Below are positions 1-11,756 of a stretch of DNA of 64,000 bases, piece by piece. The position numbers and the translations under genes were made by a program. The first letter of the stretch is position 1, and each line of letters begins with the position of its first letter. Under the pieces are notes generated by a model. It was given only the letters and a program-made list of their open reading frames with translations, was not told the DNA's origin and searched no databases. The stretch comes from Bacteroidota bacterium (GTDB lineage: Bacteria > Bacteroidota > Bacteroidia > Flavobacteriales > Flavobacteriaceae): the NCBI GenBank assembly GCA_027592025.1, contig JAQCIQ010000001.1:144421-208420 (forward strand), written 5' to 3'.

Positions 1-1081
1 CAGCAGCAACCTCTGGCCAGGTATAAACGACATTTGGAATCAAATTGTAATCGATGTGAGGATGCTGACCTGCAATGGTTTCGGCCACAAAAGTCCCTTC
101 TTCTTCGGCTTTGTGAGCCAACATGGCGCCCTGAACAACGTCTCCAATGGCATAAATGTGACTGACATTTGTTTGCAAATGAGCATTCACAGCAACTCGT
201 CCCCTGTCATCGACCGTTACGCCAGCAGCGGTCAAATTAAGTCCTTCGGTATAGGGTTTGCGTCCGACCGAAACGAGACAATAATCTCCGGTCAGTTCAA
301 TTTCTTTTCCTGTTTTGTCCGTAGCTTTTAACACGACCACATCGTTGTTGCGAACAACGGATGTCACTTGGTGAGATGTCAAAATATTGACTTTAGCCTT
401 TTTAAACACTTTGGCCAATTCTTTCGATAACCCAGCATCCATGGTCGGTATGATTCGATCCATATATTCTACCACAGTCACTTCAGAACCTAAACGGGAA
501 TACACCTGTCCCAATTCAAGACCTATGACTCCTCCTCCAACTACAATCATGTGCTTAGGAATTTCTTTGAGCTTTAGGGCCTCTGTAGAGGTAATAATCC
601 GTTCTTTGTCCAATTGAATGAAGGGTAGATTGTTTGGCTTGCTGCCCGTTGCTATGATGATGTTGTTCGCTTCAATCTCTTCTGTAGAACCATCAGTTTT
701 GCTGACTGTTATGGTTTTTTGGTCTTTAAAACTACCCAAACCTTGAAAAACAGTGATATCATTTTTTTTCATCAGAAAATCAAGCCCTGCGGTAGTTTGA
801 TCTACCACTTCTTGTTTCCGCGCAATCATCTTTTCGAGGTTAACCTTGACAGAACCGTCAATATCTATTCCGTGAGTGCCAAAATGCTTGATAGCATCTT
901 CATAATGATGAGAAGAGTCTAAAAGAGCCTTGCTAGGAATACATCCTACATTGAGGCAAGTTCCACCGAGGGTACTGTATTTCTCAATCAGTGCAGTCTT
1001 CATGCCCAGCTGAGCACAGCGAATGGCTGCAACATAACCTCCAGGTCCCGAACCGATAATGGCAACATCAAATTTTGTCAT
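1..1081 (-). CDS. lpdA: Dihydrolipoyl dehydrogenase, C-terminus cut by window edge
   Basis: E3 flavoprotein of 2-oxoacid dehydrogenase complexes, reoxidising dihydrolipoamide with NAD. About 360 codons of a usual 465-470 are present; the missing part is the C-terminal dimerisation domain. Visible: FAD-binding IIGSGPGGY near residues 8-16, the redox pair GGTCLNVGC (Cys42 and Cys47), and an NAD-binding GGGVIGLELG. The ATG at 1081-1079 begins directly with MTKFDVAIIGSG, as in the family. It is divergent from the gene at 1224 and has a near-ideal Bacteroidota promoter upstream. No E1/E2 genes are in the window, so the parent complex (pyruvate, oxoglutarate or branched-chain) is unknown. Confidence 0.93.
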   Translation of the reverse strand, partial: MTKFDVAIIGSGPGGYVAAIRCAQLGMKTALIEKYSTLGGTCLNVGCIPSKALLDSSHHYEDAIKHFGTHGIDIDGSVKVNLEKMIARKQEVVDQTTAGLDFLMKKNDITVFQGLGSFKDQKTITVSKTDGSTEEIEANNIIIATGSKPNNLPFIQLDKERIITSTEALKLKEIPKHMIVVGGGVIGLELGQVYSRLGSEVTVVEYMDRIIPTMDAGLSKELAKVFKKAKVNILTSHQVTSVVRNNDVVVLKATDKTGKEIELTGDYCLVSVGRKPYTEGLNLTAAGVTVDDRGRVAVNAHLQTNVSHIYAIGDVVQGAMLAHKAEEEGTFVAETIAGQHPHIDYNLIPNVVYTWPEVAA

Positions 1082-1103
1082 CGTTTTTGTTTTAATAACC
1101 ATG

Positions 1104-1133
1104 CAAAAATAGGGATTACAAGACTAATTCAAA
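1104..1133 (-). promoter_or_regulatory. Bacteroidota-type promoter of lpdA
   Basis: On the minus strand TTTG (1133-1130), an 18-bp spacer and TATTTTTG (1111-1104) match the Bacteroidota sigma consensus TTTG-N17-23-TAnnTTTG. The element ends about 23 nt before the lpdA ATG. The match is seen; promoter activity is inferred. Confidence 0.6.
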
Positions 1134-1223
1134 GTCAAATTGTTAACAATTACCGATGCAATTCAAAATGGTTTAAAATTCAGTGCTCCCAAAAATTATT
1201 ATCTTGCTGCAAAATTTACTCCT

Positions 1224-2426
1224 ATGGCTTTTAATCCCGCTAACGCAATTCAAGATTTACAGTATTTTGGAGAATTTGGCGGTGTGAATCCGTCGATTTC
1301 CGATTCCTCCACCTATACCTTCCTAGCCGCTAAAACCATGTTCGATACCTTCGAAGGGAATGCTGATGGATGCTACCTGTACTCTAGGCATTCGACCCCC
1401 TCGAATTTATATTTGGCAGGAGCTCTGGCCGCCATGGAAAACACTGAGGCGGCTTTAGTCACGGCTTCAGGAATGGGTGCAATTTGTCCAGTTTTTTTAC
1501 ACTTGTGCCAAGCTGGAGACCATGTGGTGTCGAGCAGAACAATTTACGGAGGCACCTATGCTTTTCTTAAAAATTTTGCGCCCAAATTTCAACTGAAGAC
1601 AGACTTTGTTGACATCACCAATTTGGAGCAAGTTGAGGCTGCCATTACCCCTCAAACTAAAATTTTGTATTGCGAGACCGTCAGTAATCCCTTGATGGAA
1701 ATTGCGGATATTGCTGCCTTATCGGTAATCGCAAAAAGACATGACCTCAAGTTGGTTGTTGACAACACCTTTTCACCATTGAGTGTTGCTCCAGCTAACT
1801 TGGGTGCAGACATTGTCATTCACAGTTTGACAAAATTTATCAACGGAAGCAGTGATACAGTGGCCGGTGTGCTTTGCACAACCAGAGAGTTAGTCGATGA
1901 CATGTGCAATGTCACTGATGGTGCCGCCATGCTTTTGGGCTCGACCTTGGACAGTTTGCGGGCAGCCTCAATTATGAAAAATCTCCGAACGTTGCACGTA
2001 CGCATGCCACAGCATAGTAAAAATGCTTTGTATTTTGCCCAGCAATTTGAAGCCGATGGGATTAGAACGCTTTACCCAGGATTAAAATCACACAAATCTC
2101 ACGAGTTGTACCAAACTATGATGCATCCTGACTATGGCTACGGAGGAATGCTCGCTATTGATGTTCAAACCAAAGCCAATGCGTCCGCGCTCATGGAAGC
2201 CATGCAAGAACGAAACGTAGGATACTTGGCAGTAAGTTTAGGTTTTTACAGAACACTGTTCAGTGCCTCGGGCAGTTCAACCTCCTCTGAAATTCCAGAA
2301 GAAGAACAAATTAGCATGGGACTCAGTCCAGGTTTAATTAGACTTTCGGTTGGTTTAGATTGTGATGCGAAAGCCAGTTATTCAAAAATTAAGGAAGCGC
2401 TCAAGGCCGTTGGTTTAATTAATTAA
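1224..2426 (+). CDS. Trans-sulfuration PLP enzyme, methionine gamma-lyase-like
   Basis: Cys/Met-metabolism PLP enzyme of fold type I, 400 aa. The reading frame is open back to a TTG at 1140, but the first 28 codons look unlike the family and the ATG at 1224 gives MAFNPANAIQDLQ, so 1224 is preferred. Seen: phosphate-binding YSRHSTPSN (Tyr53, Arg55), TASGMGA, VVDNTF, and the PLP lysine in SLTKFINGSSD (Lys204). Family members split methionine to methanethiol, 2-oxobutyrate and ammonia, or act as cystathionine gamma-synthase/lyase; sequence alone does not decide. The following NhaC antiporter starts 11 bp downstream, so the two are probably cotranscribed. A degenerate -7 element (TATCTTGC, 1200-1207) lies just before the chosen ATG. 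Confidence 0.85.
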   Translation: MAFNPANAIQDLQYFGEFGGVNPSISDSSTYTFLAAKTMFDTFEGNADGCYLYSRHSTPSNLYLAGALAAMENTEAALVTASGMGAICPVFLHLCQAGDHVVSSRTIYGGTYAFLKNFAPKFQLKTDFVDITNLEQVEAAITPQTKILYCETVSNPLMEIADIAALSVIAKRHDLKLVVDNTFSPLSVAPANLGADIVIHSLTKFINGSSDTVAGVLCTTRELVDDMCNVTDGAAMLLGSTLDSLRAASIMKNLRTLHVRMPQHSKNALYFAQQFEADGIRTLYPGLKSHKSHELYQTMMHPDYGYGGMLAIDVQTKANASALMEAMQERNVGYLAVSLGFYRTLFSASGSSTSSEIPEEEQISMGLSPGLIRLSVGLDCDAKASYSKIKEALKAVGLIN

Positions 2427-2437
2427 TATCGATTTTT

Positions 2438-3931
2438 ATGAAAAGTCAAGACATAAAACCCGCTCAAGCAGCAGACCAACAAGTTGTTTCTAACGTAGAA
2501 TTAAGTCTTTTTGAGGCCTTGATTCCAGTCATCATTTTAGTAGCCCTGTTGGCTTTTAATGTCAGTGTTTTTGGAGATGACGCTCTTGCGGGAAGCAACC
2601 AATTCATTCTTCTAATGGGGGGTGTTGTGGCTGCGGTTGTTGGCTATTTCAACAAGGTTGGTTATGAACAAATGCTTGAAGAAGTCGCCAAAAATGTCAA
2701 ATCGACTTCTGGCGCTCAACTCATTCTGCTCATGGTTGGAGCTTTGGCTGGCACTTGGCTCATCAGCGGCGTCATTCCTGCCATGATTTATTTTGGGTTA
2801 CAAATTTTGAACCCGAGCATATTCTTGGCGGCCTGTCTAATCATTTGTGCCCTAGTGTCTATTGCTACAGGCAGCTCATGGACGACCTCCGCAACCATTG
2901 GAATAGCATTGATCGGAATTGGGAACGCTTTGGGAATTTCAGCTGGAATGACTGCTGGAGCTGTGATTTCTGGCGCCTATTTTGGTGACAAATTATCCCC
3001 TTTGAGCGATACCACCAACCTAGCTTCGGCTATGGCTGGTAGCGACCTATTTGACCACATCAAATACATGTCATTTACTACTATCCCATCTTTCATTATT
3101 ACTTTTTTGGTATTTATCATCATAGGATTTACCCAATCAACCTCAGGCGTAGCAGACACTTCCATGTTATTACAAGACATTGAAGGTGTATTCAACATCA
3201 ACGGATGGTTATTTTTAGTACCATTGGTTGTCATTGCGTTAATTGTTAAAAAAACGCCTCCTTTGTTAGCGCTTATCATCGGAACCCTTTTAGGTGGCAT
3301 CTTTGCCGTTATCTTTCAACCCGATGTGGTTCTAAGTATTGCTAACAGTGATACGATGAGTTTTCAGTCGGCCTACAAAGGTGTGATGAACGCTATTACC
3401 GTTCCTACCAGTGTGGCCACCGATAACACCACTTTAGAGGGCTTGTTTTCTGCTGCTGGCAAAGGCATGAGCGGGATGTTAGGAACAATTTGGCTTATCA
3501 TTTGCGCAATGGTATTTGGTGGTGTCATGGAAGCCATTGGAGCTTTATCGAGAATCAGCTCTGCCCTACTGAGCATGGCAAAATCTGTTTTTGGTCTGTT
3601 TGCTAGCACCGTTGCAAGTTGTTTGGCGCTCAACGTTACTGCTTCTGACCAATATTTGGCAATTGTGGTGCCAGGGAAAATGTTCAAATCTGCCTTTGAC
3701 AAAAAGGGGCTAGCCCCCGTTAATTTGAGTAGAACACTAGAAGATTCAGGCACTGTAACCTCTGTTCTTGTGCCATGGAACACTTGCGGAGCCTACCAAT
3801 CAGGTGTTTTAGGAGTGTCAGTAGCAGACTATTTCGCTTTTGCGATATTCAACTGGCTCAGTCCTATCATGACATTAATTTTCGCAGGTTTTTCAATTAA
3901 AATCAAGCAATTGGTCGCTGCCAAAGATTAA
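2438..3931 (+). CDS. nhaC: Na+/H+ antiporter of the NhaC family
   Basis: Inner-membrane antiporter, 497 aa, with about eleven to twelve hydrophobic segments spread over the whole length. The family signature GAYFGDKLSPLSDTTNLA is present around residues 178-195, and a second polar intramembrane motif, VLVPWNTCGAY, near residue 443. NhaC proteins exchange Na+ for H+; some relatives in the superfamily exchange organic acids (malate/lactate) or amino acids. Pairing with a methionine-degrading enzyme leaves open a transport role linked to that pathway, but this is inference from adjacency only. ATG at 2438, 11 bp after the upstream stop. Confidence 0.85.
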   Translation: MKSQDIKPAQAADQQVVSNVELSLFEALIPVIILVALLAFNVSVFGDDALAGSNQFILLMGGVVAAVVGYFNKVGYEQMLEEVAKNVKSTSGAQLILLMVGALAGTWLISGVIPAMIYFGLQILNPSIFLAACLIICALVSIATGSSWTTSATIGIALIGIGNALGISAGMTAGAVISGAYFGDKLSPLSDTTNLASAMAGSDLFDHIKYMSFTTIPSFIITFLVFIIIGFTQSTSGVADTSMLLQDIEGVFNINGWLFLVPLVVIALIVKKTPPLLALIIGTLLGGIFAVIFQPDVVLSIANSDTMSFQSAYKGVMNAITVPTSVATDNTTLEGLFSAAGKGMSGMLGTIWLIICAMVFGGVMEAIGALSRISSALLSMAKSVFGLFASTVASCLALNVTASDQYLAIVVPGKMFKSAFDKKGLAPVNLSRTLEDSGTVTSVLVPWNTCGAYQSGVLGVSVADYFAFAIFNWLSPIMTLIFAGFSIKIKQLVAAKD

Positions 3932-3978
3932 CATTGACTTCAAATTGAAACCGCTAAATAGTCATAAATTAACATTAA

Positions 3979-6273
<2,295 letters not shown>

Positions 6274-6293
6274 TGTGTTTTACACCTTAAAGG

Positions 6294-6325
6294 AAAAATG
6301 GCGGTCTTACCGCCATTTTTTTTTT
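6294..6325 (+). terminator. Rho-independent terminator of katG
   Basis: Stem AAATGGCGGT (6296-6305) pairs with ACCGCCATTT (6309-6318) around a 3-nt loop and runs into ten T residues (6316-6325), 20 bp after the katG stop codon. Confidence 0.9.
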
Positions 6326-6562
6326 AACCAATAATCCAAGACATCTTGAAAGAGTCTTACCACAATTTAAACCAATGTGATTTGGGCGTCAACATGTCTT
6401 GACACAATCGCATCCGTTTTTATTGCATTCCAAATGTTGTTTAAAAATTAACACGATGATTAAGTAAAATAAATAAGAATAATTGCTTCGATTGGAGCAA
6501 TTCAAATACGAGAACTGTTTAATCAAAAAAATATAACTAATTTGCTCTAAAAAGCATGCAAC
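6326..6562. other. Intergenic region katG-dgkA
   Basis: About 240 bp of AT-rich DNA without a credible ORF. It holds a short inverted repeat, AATTGCT ... AGCAATT (about 6481-6503), of unknown meaning. No clear TAnnTTTG promoter was found for dgkA. Confidence 0.4.
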
Positions 6563-6931
6563 ATGACGCTACTGCTCAAATACATCATCGGACGTTGGAA
6601 GAGTTTGACCTATGCCGTTCAAGGCTTGTGGCATTTGATCAACACTGAGGCCCAATTCAAATTTCACTTTGCGATGGCGGTATTGACATGTGTATTGGGG
6701 TTGATCTATCAGATCAATTCAACCGAATGGTTGTTCCAAACATTGATTATAGCCTTCATTTTGTCCGCCGAAGCGCTTAACACGGCTATTGAAAAACTCT
6801 CTGACCTGGTCGAACCAAAACACAACAAAACAATTGGTCATATCAAAGACATGGGTGCGGCCGGAGTATTCATAGGAGTCATTGCCGCCACAGTCATGGC
6901 CGGTGTTATTTATATTCCCAAGATTTTTTAA
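6563..6931 (+). CDS. dgkA: Diacylglycerol kinase family integral membrane protein
   Basis: Small membrane kinase of the DgkA fold, 122 aa with three transmembrane helices (about 34-50, 55-72, 95-118). The signature EALNTAIEKLSD (70-81) supplies Glu70, Asn73 and Glu77, and Glu29 corresponds to the other metal-binding Glu; IKDMGAAGV follows. Members phosphorylate diacylglycerol or undecaprenol at the inner membrane; which lipid is used here cannot be told. It begins the run dgkA-ftsK-lolA-lptF/G-ribBA, though 57 bp and a -7-like element separate it from ftsK. Confidence 0.92.
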   Translation: MTLLLKYIIGRWKSLTYAVQGLWHLINTEAQFKFHFAMAVLTCVLGLIYQINSTEWLFQTLIIAFILSAEALNTAIEKLSDLVEPKHNKTIGHIKDMGAAGVFIGVIAATVMAGVIYIPKIF

Positions 6932-6962
6932 CACTTAGAGTCTTCTATGGCTTTGCATTTTG

Positions 6963-6970
6963 TATTTTTG
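6963..6970 (+). promoter_or_regulatory. Candidate -7 element before ftsK
   Basis: TATTTTTG fits TAnnTTTG and ends 18 nt before the ftsK ATG. No good -33 TTTG at the right distance; weak support. Confidence 0.35.
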
Positions 6971-6988
6971 TCTAAACAGTAATAGTTC

Positions 6989-9295
6989 ATGGCTACATCA
7001 AAAAAGAGCACCCCAGAAAAGACGCCAAAAGTCAGAAAGCCTATGTCGGATCAACAGCGTCTCTTGTTAGGGAGTTTCATTGTCGTAGTTGGGCTTCTGT
7101 GCACCATTTCGTTTGCTTCTTTTTTCTTTACAGGCGATGTCGATCAAAGTGTTCTTAGTGATTTCGGTAATCGGGAAAGTCAAGCCGAAAATGTATTGAA
7201 TAAGCTTGGTACCGCTTTAAGCGACTTTTTTGTCAGAAAAGGATTAGGGGCGTCGGCCTTCTTCATTGGCCTTTTGTTCATCTGGACAGGAATAGTTGTG
7301 ATTGCGAAAAAATCTGCTGTAAAGCTCAAAAAACGATGGTTTTGGGGGCTTTATCTGAGTTTGTTGTTTTCGTTATTCTTTGCACTTGTTTTTCCTAGCA
7401 AACCCATCTTGGGAGGCACCGTTGGCTTTGAAAGTGTTGACTGGCTGAATGACTACCTGGGTCACCTAGGAACCTCTTTGCTCTTGGCACTTGGAGGAAT
7501 AGTCTATTTGACTTTGAGACTGAAATATGCGTTGAAATACAAACCTAAGGAAGAAATCTCCGAGATGTCATCAGAGACCATAGAACCAATAGTTGAGGAG
7601 GAAGTAAAAATCGAATTGACCGATCAACCCAGCGACATTGTCGAAATGCCACCAATGATAGCAGAAGAGGATGTTCCAGAACCGGAATTGTTGCACACCG
7701 GAGAAGGTGACATCGCCATGGAAGTCACCAGGTCCTTCAATGAAAAAGAAGAATCTCACAATTTGGCGGACAAGTTAGTGGCTGATTTTGGCGAAGTTGA
7801 CCCAACTTTAGAATTGTCGAATTTCCGCATGCCTCCCCTCAACCTTCTGAAGCATTACGATACAGAAAACATCACCATCGATCAAGAAGAGTTAAAAGAC
7901 AATAAAGACCGAATTGTAGAGACCCTTAACAATTATAACATTGGTATTTCCAACATCAAAGCAACCATTGGCCCTACTGTTACGATGTACGAAATAGTCC
8001 CTGATGCTGGCATTAGAATTTCCAAAATCAAAAATCTTGAAGACGACATTGCGCTATCGTTGTCTGCATTAGGCATCCGAATCATTGCTCCCATTCCAGG
8101 GAAAGGAACCATTGGCATTGAGGTACCAAACAAAAAGCCAACGATCGTTTCCATGCGTTCCCTAATTGCTTCTCAGAAATTTCAGAAAGCTGAAATGGAA
8201 TTGCCAATTGCAGTAGGTAAAACTATCAGCAACGAAACTTTTGTTGTCGATTTGGCCAAAATGCCCCACTTACTCATGGCAGGAGCAACAGGACAAGGAA
8301 AGTCGGTGGGTCTGAACGCTATTCTGACCTCTTTGCTCTATAAAAAACACCCCGCCGAGGTGAAATTTGTGTTGGTCGATCCAAAGAAAGTAGAATTGAC
8401 ATTGTTCAATAAAATTGAGCGGCATTATTTGGCCAAGTTGCCAGATACCGAAGAAGCCATAATTACCGATACCTCTAAGGTAGTTCAAACGCTTAACTCG
8501 CTTTGCATGGAAATGGATCAGCGCTATGAATTGCTCAAATTGGCGATGTGTAGGAACATCATAGAATACAACGAAAAATACAAATCCAGAAAATTAAATC
8601 CTGAATACGGTCATCACTTCTTGCCTTATATTGTTTTGGTCGTAGACGAATTCGCTGATTTGATTATGACGGCAGGGAAAGAAGTTGAAACTCCTATTGC
8701 CCGTCTGGCGCAACTTGCAAGAGCTATTGGAATTCACTTGATCATAGCCACTCAAAGACCGTCGGTCAATGTAATCACTGGTTTGATTAAGGCTAACTTC
8801 CCAGCCAGAATTGCTTTTCGCGTGGCGTCCAAAATTGACTCACGAACGATTTTAGACAACGCTGGAGCTAATCAATTGATAGGTCGTGGTGATTTATTAT
8901 TCACACAAGGTAACGAAACCATCCGATTGCAATGTGCCTTTATTGATACTCCAGAAGTGGAAGAGATTACTTCATTTATTGGCGCTCAAAAAGCCTATCC
9001 CGATGCCTATCTTTTGCCCGAGTTTGTAGGGGAAGAAGGCGGATCGTCAATGGATATGGATCCCAATGACCGAGACGATTTGTTCTATGAAGCCGCTCAA
9101 GTTGTGGTGATTCATCAGCAAGGTTCGGCATCACTTTTGCAAAGAAAATTGAAATTAGGCTATAATCGAGCGGGACGCATCATCGATCAATTGGAATCAG
9201 CAGGCATAGTCGGTCCTTTTGAAGGCAGTAAAGCGCGACAAGTTCTGATCAACGATATTGCTGGTTTAGATGCATTTTTAAATAATCAATCATGA
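6989..9295 (+). CDS. ftsK: DNA translocase FtsK
   Basis: Septal double-stranded DNA pump that clears and aligns chromosome termini at division, 768 aa. N-terminal part has about four transmembrane segments within residues 25-180, then a short acidic linker (about 185-265) instead of the long linker of E. coli. Motor domain: Walker A GATGQGKS (Lys438), Walker B IVLVVDEFADL near 548-557, and the conserved ARAIGIHLIIATQRPSV. The C-terminal 70 residues form the winged-helix gamma domain (LLQRKLKLGYNRAGRIIDQLE) that reads the polarity sequence. The stop overlaps the lolA ATG (ATGA), indicating translational coupling. Confidence 0.96.
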   Translation: MATSKKSTPEKTPKVRKPMSDQQRLLLGSFIVVVGLLCTISFASFFFTGDVDQSVLSDFGNRESQAENVLNKLGTALSDFFVRKGLGASAFFIGLLFIWTGIVVIAKKSAVKLKKRWFWGLYLSLLFSLFFALVFPSKPILGGTVGFESVDWLNDYLGHLGTSLLLALGGIVYLTLRLKYALKYKPKEEISEMSSETIEPIVEEEVKIELTDQPSDIVEMPPMIAEEDVPEPELLHTGEGDIAMEVTRSFNEKEESHNLADKLVADFGEVDPTLELSNFRMPPLNLLKHYDTENITIDQEELKDNKDRIVETLNNYNIGISNIKATIGPTVTMYEIVPDAGIRISKIKNLEDDIALSLSALGIRIIAPIPGKGTIGIEVPNKKPTIVSMRSLIASQKFQKAEMELPIAVGKTISNETFVVDLAKMPHLLMAGATGQGKSVGLNAILTSLLYKKHPAEVKFVLVDPKKVELTLFNKIERHYLAKLPDTEEAIITDTSKVVQTLNSLCMEMDQRYELLKLAMCRNIIEYNEKYKSRKLNPEYGHHFLPYIVLVVDEFADLIMTAGKEVETPIARLAQLARAIGIHLIIATQRPSVNVITGLIKANFPARIAFRVASKIDSRTILDNAGANQLIGRGDLLFTQGNETIRLQCAFIDTPEVEEITSFIGAQKAYPDAYLLPEFVGEEGGSSMDMDPNDRDDLFYEAAQVVVIHQQGSASLLQRKLKLGYNRAGRIIDQLESAGIVGPFEGSKARQVLINDIAGLDAFLNNQS

Positions 9296-9945
9296 GAAAT
9301 TTGAATCAATCATTTTGGATTGCTTTCCTCCTAATGACTGGAACTTTAGTCGTTGCCCAATCTTCACCAGAGGCCAAGGCACAATTGGACAAAGTGACTA
9401 AGGTTGTTAGCGGTTACAGCAACATCGAAATCGAATTTACCTACGAATTGGTCAACAGCGAAGCTGACGTTAACTCAAAAACCAAAGGGACCATTCTGCT
9501 CGCTGGAGACAAATACAAGCTTAGTGTACTGGGAATCACCCGACTCTATGACGGGTCGAAATTGTACACCATTAGTCCAGAAGACGAAGAGGTTACCATA
9601 TCGAGTGGTAAAGAAGAAGGTGACGAAACCATTTCGCCGAATGAAATGCTCAAGTTTTTTAACACCGGTTACCACGCCAAAATGGACATCGTTCAAAAAT
9701 TGCCAGGCCGATCCATCCAATTCATCAAACTGGTTCCTGTGAAAAAAAACGAAGAAATCAGTTATCTGTTGTTGGGAATTGACAAAGCAACTAACATGGT
9801 TTATCGGTTGATCGAAATTGGATCTCAAAACACCAAAACTGTTATAACTGTTGACAGTTATAAGGTAAATTCCAAACTCCCAGCAAATGCGCTCAAATAT
9901 GATTCAAAGGACTATTCGGGTTATTTCATCAATAAACTAGACTAG
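9292..9945 (+). CDS. lolA: LolA-like outer-membrane lipoprotein carrier
   Basis: Periplasmic carrier, 217 aa, with a signal peptide (about residues 1-23, cleavage near VVAQ-S) followed by the LolA/LolB-type half-barrel pattern: KGTILLAGDKYKLSV, RLYDGSKLYTISPEDEEV and repeated beta strands. In the known pathway LolA takes lipoproteins from LolCDE across the periplasm. Bacteroidota proteins of this type are assigned from the fold and from the neighbourhood with ftsK; direct proof of lipoprotein transfer is not in the sequence. Start ATG overlaps the ftsK stop by four bases. Confidence 0.85.
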   Translation: MRNLNQSFWIAFLLMTGTLVVAQSSPEAKAQLDKVTKVVSGYSNIEIEFTYELVNSEADVNSKTKGTILLAGDKYKLSVLGITRLYDGSKLYTISPEDEEVTISSGKEEGDETISPNEMLKFFNTGYHAKMDIVQKLPGRSIQFIKLVPVKKNEEISYLLLGIDKATNMVYRLIEIGSQNTKTVITVDSYKVNSKLPANALKYDSKDYSGYFINKLD

Positions 9946-9948
9946 GCA

Positions 9949-11727
9949 TTGAAAACGCTAGACCGTTATATTTTCACTTCTTACTTGAAGACATTTTTTA
10001 TTGTCTTTGCAGTGATCATGATGATATTTCTGCTGCAGTCGGTTTGGCTTTACATCAATGAATTAGCTGGAAAAGACCTTGATTTGGTCGTCATTGGGAA
10101 ATTCCTGCTTTTCATTTCTCAGCGCTTGGTGGTCTTGGTTCTTCCACTGAGCATATTGCTATCATCCATCATGGTTTTCGGAAATTTCTCTGAAAACTAT
10201 GAATTTGCTGCCATGAAATCGGCGGGAATTTCTCTATTTAGAGGTATGAGAAGCGTTGGAATTTTTACAGCTGTCATGGCTGTCATTACCTTTTTCTTTT
10301 CAAACAATGTCATTCCTTCCGCCGAATACAAACTGTATAACCTCCGCAGAAATATTGCTCAGGTCAAACCGGCGATGGCTATCGTCGAAGGTCAGTTCAG
10401 CGATCTGGGCGATCTCAATATCAAGGTAGGCAACAAGTATGGTGACAACGGCCAATTCCTTGAAGAGGTCACCATTCACATGGCTACTTTTAATCGGCCA
10501 GGTAACTATAAGGTGATTAAGGCCAAGAAAGGCGAATTATTATCACAAGAGGGAGAAGACATTCTTCAACTCAAGTTGTACGACGGTAATTATTACAATG
10601 AGCTGCAACCTAAAGAAATCGAAGAAAGAAAAAAAAAGCAACACGTTAAAAGTGCTTTCGAGTCTTATACGATTAACGTCGACTTATCAGAAATTAACAA
10701 TGTGAATTTTGATGATGAAGGCTTCGCAACCCGCTACAACATGCTAACGATTGGCGAGCTTGGAATTACTATTGATTCCTTATCGGGTAAAACCTCAGAA
10801 TCCTACAACCAATTGTCTGAATCAGTTTATGACAGGACTTCAGTGAGGAATCTGAATTTGAACATTACTCCTATCAAAATAGACACCGTTTATAACAATT
10901 CAATCTATGAGTTGTATTCGATTGATCAAAAACGGCGTATGGCCGATTTGGCGCTTGGCAACATCAGAAGCAGCAAACAATTACTCATTGAAGGTCAAAG
11001 AAAAATAATGTTAGAAACTCAAAATCTCAATTTACATATCATTGCTTGGCATGAAAAGTATGCGTTGGCCCTGAGTTGTTTGATTTTATTCTTTGTAGGA
11101 GCGCCAATAGGTGCCCTAATACGCAAAGGTGGATTTGGTTTACCTATTGTAATTGCCATGGTGTTATTTCTGACCTATCATTTTTTAAACATTTTTGCAA
11201 AGAACAGCGCTGAAGATGGGAGTTTAAACCCCGTTTTGGCCACATGGCTCTCAACACTGCTCATGCTGCCTTTGGGGTTGTATTTGACCAATCGTGCCAC
11301 TCAAGACAGACCAGTATTTGAATCTGATCAATTGATCAAACCACTCATTAATTTTTTATTTAAAGGTTCCAAACAAACAATAGGAGAAGAAAATTACAGT
11401 CATATTAGGCAAGAGCATCTACTCCATTCTAAGCTGACTTTGGTGCTTTATTTCGCCTTGGCTTTATTTGCGTTATTCAGTTACGGCGCACAGGGATTTG
11501 AATGGCCTGTTGCTCACACTGTATTAAAAATAGGGATTGTACTTTTTGGCTTGATTTATGTCCTAACGTTATTTAAAACCTTGTCACTACAATCTGGGTT
11601 TTACAAAACCATTGGTATCCCAAATCGTTACCACACTAGTGTGATGTTATTTGCTGCCCTGCCCTTATACGGACTATTTTATTTTTATTTTAACAATCAG
11701 ATTGAAGAAGACTTAAAGACCCTGTAA
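9949..11727 (+). CDS. LptF/LptG family permease (YjgP/YjgQ)
   Basis: Inner-membrane permease of the LPS export ABC system, 592 aa. TTG start three bases after the lolA stop, giving MKTLDRYIFTSYLKTFF, a typical family N-terminus. Transmembrane helices lie near 10-35, 60-80 and 100-120, then a long periplasmic beta-rich domain, then further helices at about 365-445. It is longer than the roughly 360-aa proteobacterial proteins: the extra C-terminal 130 residues hold three more predicted helices (about 488-505, 515-535, 560-578). Whether it acts as LptF or LptG is not determinable here. Its stop shares a base with the longest ribBA reading frame. Confidence 0.88.
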   Translation: MKTLDRYIFTSYLKTFFIVFAVIMMIFLLQSVWLYINELAGKDLDLVVIGKFLLFISQRLVVLVLPLSILLSSIMVFGNFSENYEFAAMKSAGISLFRGMRSVGIFTAVMAVITFFFSNNVIPSAEYKLYNLRRNIAQVKPAMAIVEGQFSDLGDLNIKVGNKYGDNGQFLEEVTIHMATFNRPGNYKVIKAKKGELLSQEGEDILQLKLYDGNYYNELQPKEIEERKKKQHVKSAFESYTINVDLSEINNVNFDDEGFATRYNMLTIGELGITIDSLSGKTSESYNQLSESVYDRTSVRNLNLNITPIKIDTVYNNSIYELYSIDQKRRMADLALGNIRSSKQLLIEGQRKIMLETQNLNLHIIAWHEKYALALSCLILFFVGAPIGALIRKGGFGLPIVIAMVLFLTYHFLNIFAKNSAEDGSLNPVLATWLSTLLMLPLGLYLTNRATQDRPVFESDQLIKPLINFLFKGSKQTIGEENYSHIRQEHLLHSKLTLVLYFALALFALFSYGAQGFEWPVAHTVLKIGIVLFGLIYVLTLFKTLSLQSGFYKTIGIPNRYHTSVMLFAALPLYGLFYFYFNNQIEEDLKTL

Positions 11728-11743
11728 TGACACCTAATTCTAC

Positions 11744-11751
11744 TATCTTTG
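11744..11751 (+). promoter_or_regulatory. -7 promoter element directly before ribBA start
   Basis: TATCTTTG is a perfect TAnnTTTG and ends 5 nt before the ATG at 11757. A transcript begun here would be almost leaderless. No -33 TTTG at standard spacing. Confidence 0.45.
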
Positions 11752-11756
11752 CGCCC

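Noticed and set aside
56..922. Plus-strand ORFs inside lpdA
   Set aside because: They lie antisense to the well-conserved lpdA frame and encode no recognisable protein.
1082..1223. SAM or other riboswitch before the methionine gamma-lyase-like gene; FMN riboswitch before ribBA
   Set aside because: No conserved multi-stem core seen; the spaces are too short or hold a simple promoter.
1140..1223. TTG at 1140 as start of the PLP enzyme
   Set aside because: The added 28 residues are unlike the family and the ATG at 1224 gives the expected N-terminus.
6408..6440. Sigma70-like TTGACA box before dgkA
   Set aside because: Bacteroidota do not use the TTGACA/TATAAT consensus and no matching -10 follows.
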